Below are positions 6,217 through 7,614 of a stretch of DNA of 7,614 nucleotides, piece after piece. The translations under genes and the position numbers were made by a program. Origin of the DNA: an uncultured Prosthecobacter sp. (GTDB lineage Bacteria; Verrucomicrobiota; Verrucomicrobiia; Verrucomicrobiales; Verrucomicrobiaceae). Positions within the stretch are counted from its first letter, which is position 1. Every line of letters begins with the position of its first letter. The stretch covers positions 1 to 7,614 of the forward strand of contig CALDGV010000073.1 of NCBI GenBank assembly GCA_937941745.1. Reading direction: 5' to 3'. Below the pieces are notes generated by a model. The model had not been told where the DNA came from. It saw only the letters and a program-made list of their open reading frames with translations, and made no database searches.

Positions 6217-7614
6217 ATGCGTTCCCCAGCCCCGCTCTTCTGGCTCGCCGCCACCCTCGCCCTGACCCTCAGCCAGGCCGAGGACGTCCGTCATCAGCCG
6301 CTCAAGGACCTCGACGGCTACTTTCCCTTCAACCCGCCTTCTTCCCTGAGTGAGTGGGAGGTTCGCCGCGAGAAGGTCCGCAGGCAGATCCTCGTCTCCC
6401 AGGGCCTCTGGCCCATGCCCACGAAGACACCGCTGAACGCCGTGATCCATGGCAAGGAGGTCGGCGATGGCTTCACCGTGGAGAAAGTCTATTTCGAGAG
6501 CGCTCCCGGCTTCTACGTCACCGGCAGCCTGTGGAAGCCCAGCGTCATCAAGGGCAAGGTGCCCGGCGTGATGTTTGCGCACGGCCACTGGCAGGATGCG
6601 CGCCTGTCTCTGTCCACGCCCGACAAAGTCCGCCAGGAGATCGCCACCGGGGCCGAGCGTTTTGAAAAGGGCGGCCGCAGCATCTTCCAGTCGCTCTGCG
6701 TCCAGCTCGCCCGCATGGGCTGCATCGTCTGGCAGTGGGACATGCTGAGTGATTCCGACTCCAAGCAGATTCCCCGGGAGGTGGTGCACCGCTTTGCCAA
6801 GCAGCGGCAGGAGATGAACACCGTGGAGGACTGGGGCCTGTTCAGTCCGCAGGCGGAGGCGCACCTGCAGTCCATCATGGGCCTGCAGACCTGGAATGCC
6901 GTGCGCGGCCTGGACTTCCTCCTCTCCCTGCCCGAGGTCGATCCGGAGCGCACCGCCATCACCGGTGCCAGCGGCGGCGGCACGCAGACCATGCTGCTCG
7001 CGGCCATTGACGACCGCATCAAGCTCTCCTTCCCCTGCGTGATGGTCAGCACCTCCATGCAGGGCGGCTGCACCTGCGAAAATGCCAGCCTGCTGCGCAT
7101 CGGCACCGGCAATGTGGAGTTCGCCGGCCTCTTTGCGCCGAAGCCTCAGGGCATGAACACCGCCAACGACTGGACCAAGGAGATGGCCATCAAGGGCTTC
7201 CCGGACCTTCAGAAGCTCTACACCACCTATGGCAGCAAGGAGAACGTCTTCCTGCTGCGCGGCGAGCACTTCCCGCACAACTACAACGCCGTCACTCGCA
7301 GCGCCTTCTACACCTTCCTGAACAAGCACTTCAAGCTCGGCTTCCCCTCGCCGGTGATCGAGCAGGATTACGAGCCGCTGCCGCCGGAAAGGCTCACGGT
7401 CTGGAACGAGCAGCACCCCGCGCCCAAGGCCGCTGATCCTGAGTTCGAGCGCCGCCTGCTGAAATACTTCACCCAGGATGCGGAGAAGCAGCTGGCCGCC
7501 GCCGGACCCGAGGTGCTGCGCCAGGGCGTGGAGGTCATCCTCGGCCGCACCTATGAGGAAGCGGGCGAAGTGGCCTGGACGCTCCAGGACAAGCAGGACC
7601 GCGGCGATCACCTG
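6217..7614 (+). CDS. Secreted alpha/beta-hydrolase, acetylxylan-esterase-like (3' end beyond the window)
   Basis: The frame is open from the ATG at 6217 to the last base (466 codons, no stop), so the gene is cut by the window edge. The product starts with a signal peptide (about 1-21, ending LTLSQA before ED), so it should be exported. An alpha/beta-hydrolase fold follows: the strand and oxyanion-type segment VPGVMFAHGHW (115-125), the nucleophile elbow ITGASGGGTQT (248-258) with candidate Ser252, and LLRGEHFPHNYN (346-357) with candidate catalytic His351 or His354. I could not place the acid residue with confidence. A cysteine pair in GGCTCENAS (283-291) may be structural. The family resembles AXE1-like esterases annotated in Planctomycetota and Verrucomicrobiota, which would deacetylate xylan or other acylated glycans; the true substrate is unknown, and a peptidase-type hydrolase is an alternative. 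It is divergent from the PSD1 gene. Confidence 0.85.
   Translation, partial: MRSPAPLFWLAATLALTLSQAEDVRHQPLKDLDGYFPFNPPSSLSEWEVRREKVRRQILVSQGLWPMPTKTPLNAVIHGKEVGDGFTVEKVYFESAPGFYVTGSLWKPSVIKGKVPGVMFAHGHWQDARLSLSTPDKVRQEIATGAERFEKGGRSIFQSLCVQLARMGCIVWQWDMLSDSDSKQIPREVVHRFAKQRQEMNTVEDWGLFSPQAEAHLQSIMGLQTWNAVRGLDFLLSLPEVDPERTAITGASGGGTQTMLLAAIDDRIKLSFPCVMVSTSMQGGCTCENASLLRIGTGNVEFAGLFAPKPQGMNTANDWTKEMAIKGFPDLQKLYTTYGSKENVFLLRGEHFPHNYNAVTRSAFYTFLNKHFKLGFPSPVIEQDYEPLPPERLTVWNEQHPAPKAADPEFERRLLKYFTQDAEKQLAAAGPEVLRQGVEVILGRTYEEAGEVAWTLQDKQDRGDHL

Noticed and set aside
6060..6254. A 65-residue N-terminal extension of the PSD1 protein
   Set aside because: The extension would overlap the start of the divergent esterase and would bury the signal peptide. 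The ATG at 6059 has an eight-base Shine-Dalgarno match and begins a typical signal peptide.
5716..7611. A 631-codon open frame on the minus strand opposite the esterase
   Set aside because: It is likewise in codon register with the esterase, and its left end runs through the PSD1 N-terminal region in another frame. No family motif is visible, and the esterase has a signal peptide and a nucleophile elbow.

Overview
The window reads as a GC-rich bacterial chromosome segment, most likely from a member of the Verrucomicrobiota (Prosthecobacter/Verrucomicrobium-like); a planctomycete relative is the main alternative. The lineage call rests on the large secreted PSCyt1-DUF1549-DUF1553 ('PSD1') protein, an architecture known mainly from Planctomycetota, Verrucomicrobiota and Lentisphaerota, and on the AXE1-like esterase beside it. 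It is an inference from protein families. No rRNA, tRNA, CRISPR array, insertion sequence, phage gene or attachment site was seen.

Left part (1-3136, plus strand): a strong terminator hairpin closes an unseen upstream gene. Then come prfA (peptide chain release factor 1), prmC (the methyltransferase that modifies the GGQ glutamine of release factors) and a DUF72/YecE-family gene, closely spaced and probably at least partly co-transcribed. PrmC acts on the product of the gene just before it. The DUF72 protein has no established link to termination.

Right part: a 978-residue exported protein on the minus strand (3123-6059) runs convergently into the DUF72 gene and overlaps its 3' end by 14 bases. 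It has two CxxCH motifs and is a probable c-type cytochrome/DUF1549/DUF1553 protein. A 157-base intergenic region separates it from a divergent plus-strand gene (6217 to beyond the window end) for a secreted alpha/beta-hydrolase of the acetylxylan-esterase type. The shared region contains a 15-base imperfect palindrome and a short direct repeat, so the two exported proteins could be co-regulated, perhaps in polysaccharide breakdown; this is inference.

Most of the window is recognisable. The points worth a second look are the NLPY (not NPPY) catalytic motif of PrmC, the PSD1 gene with no DUF1501 partner directly downstream, the two CxxCH motifs of that protein, and the divergent PSD1/esterase pair. 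I saw no convincing wholly new system.
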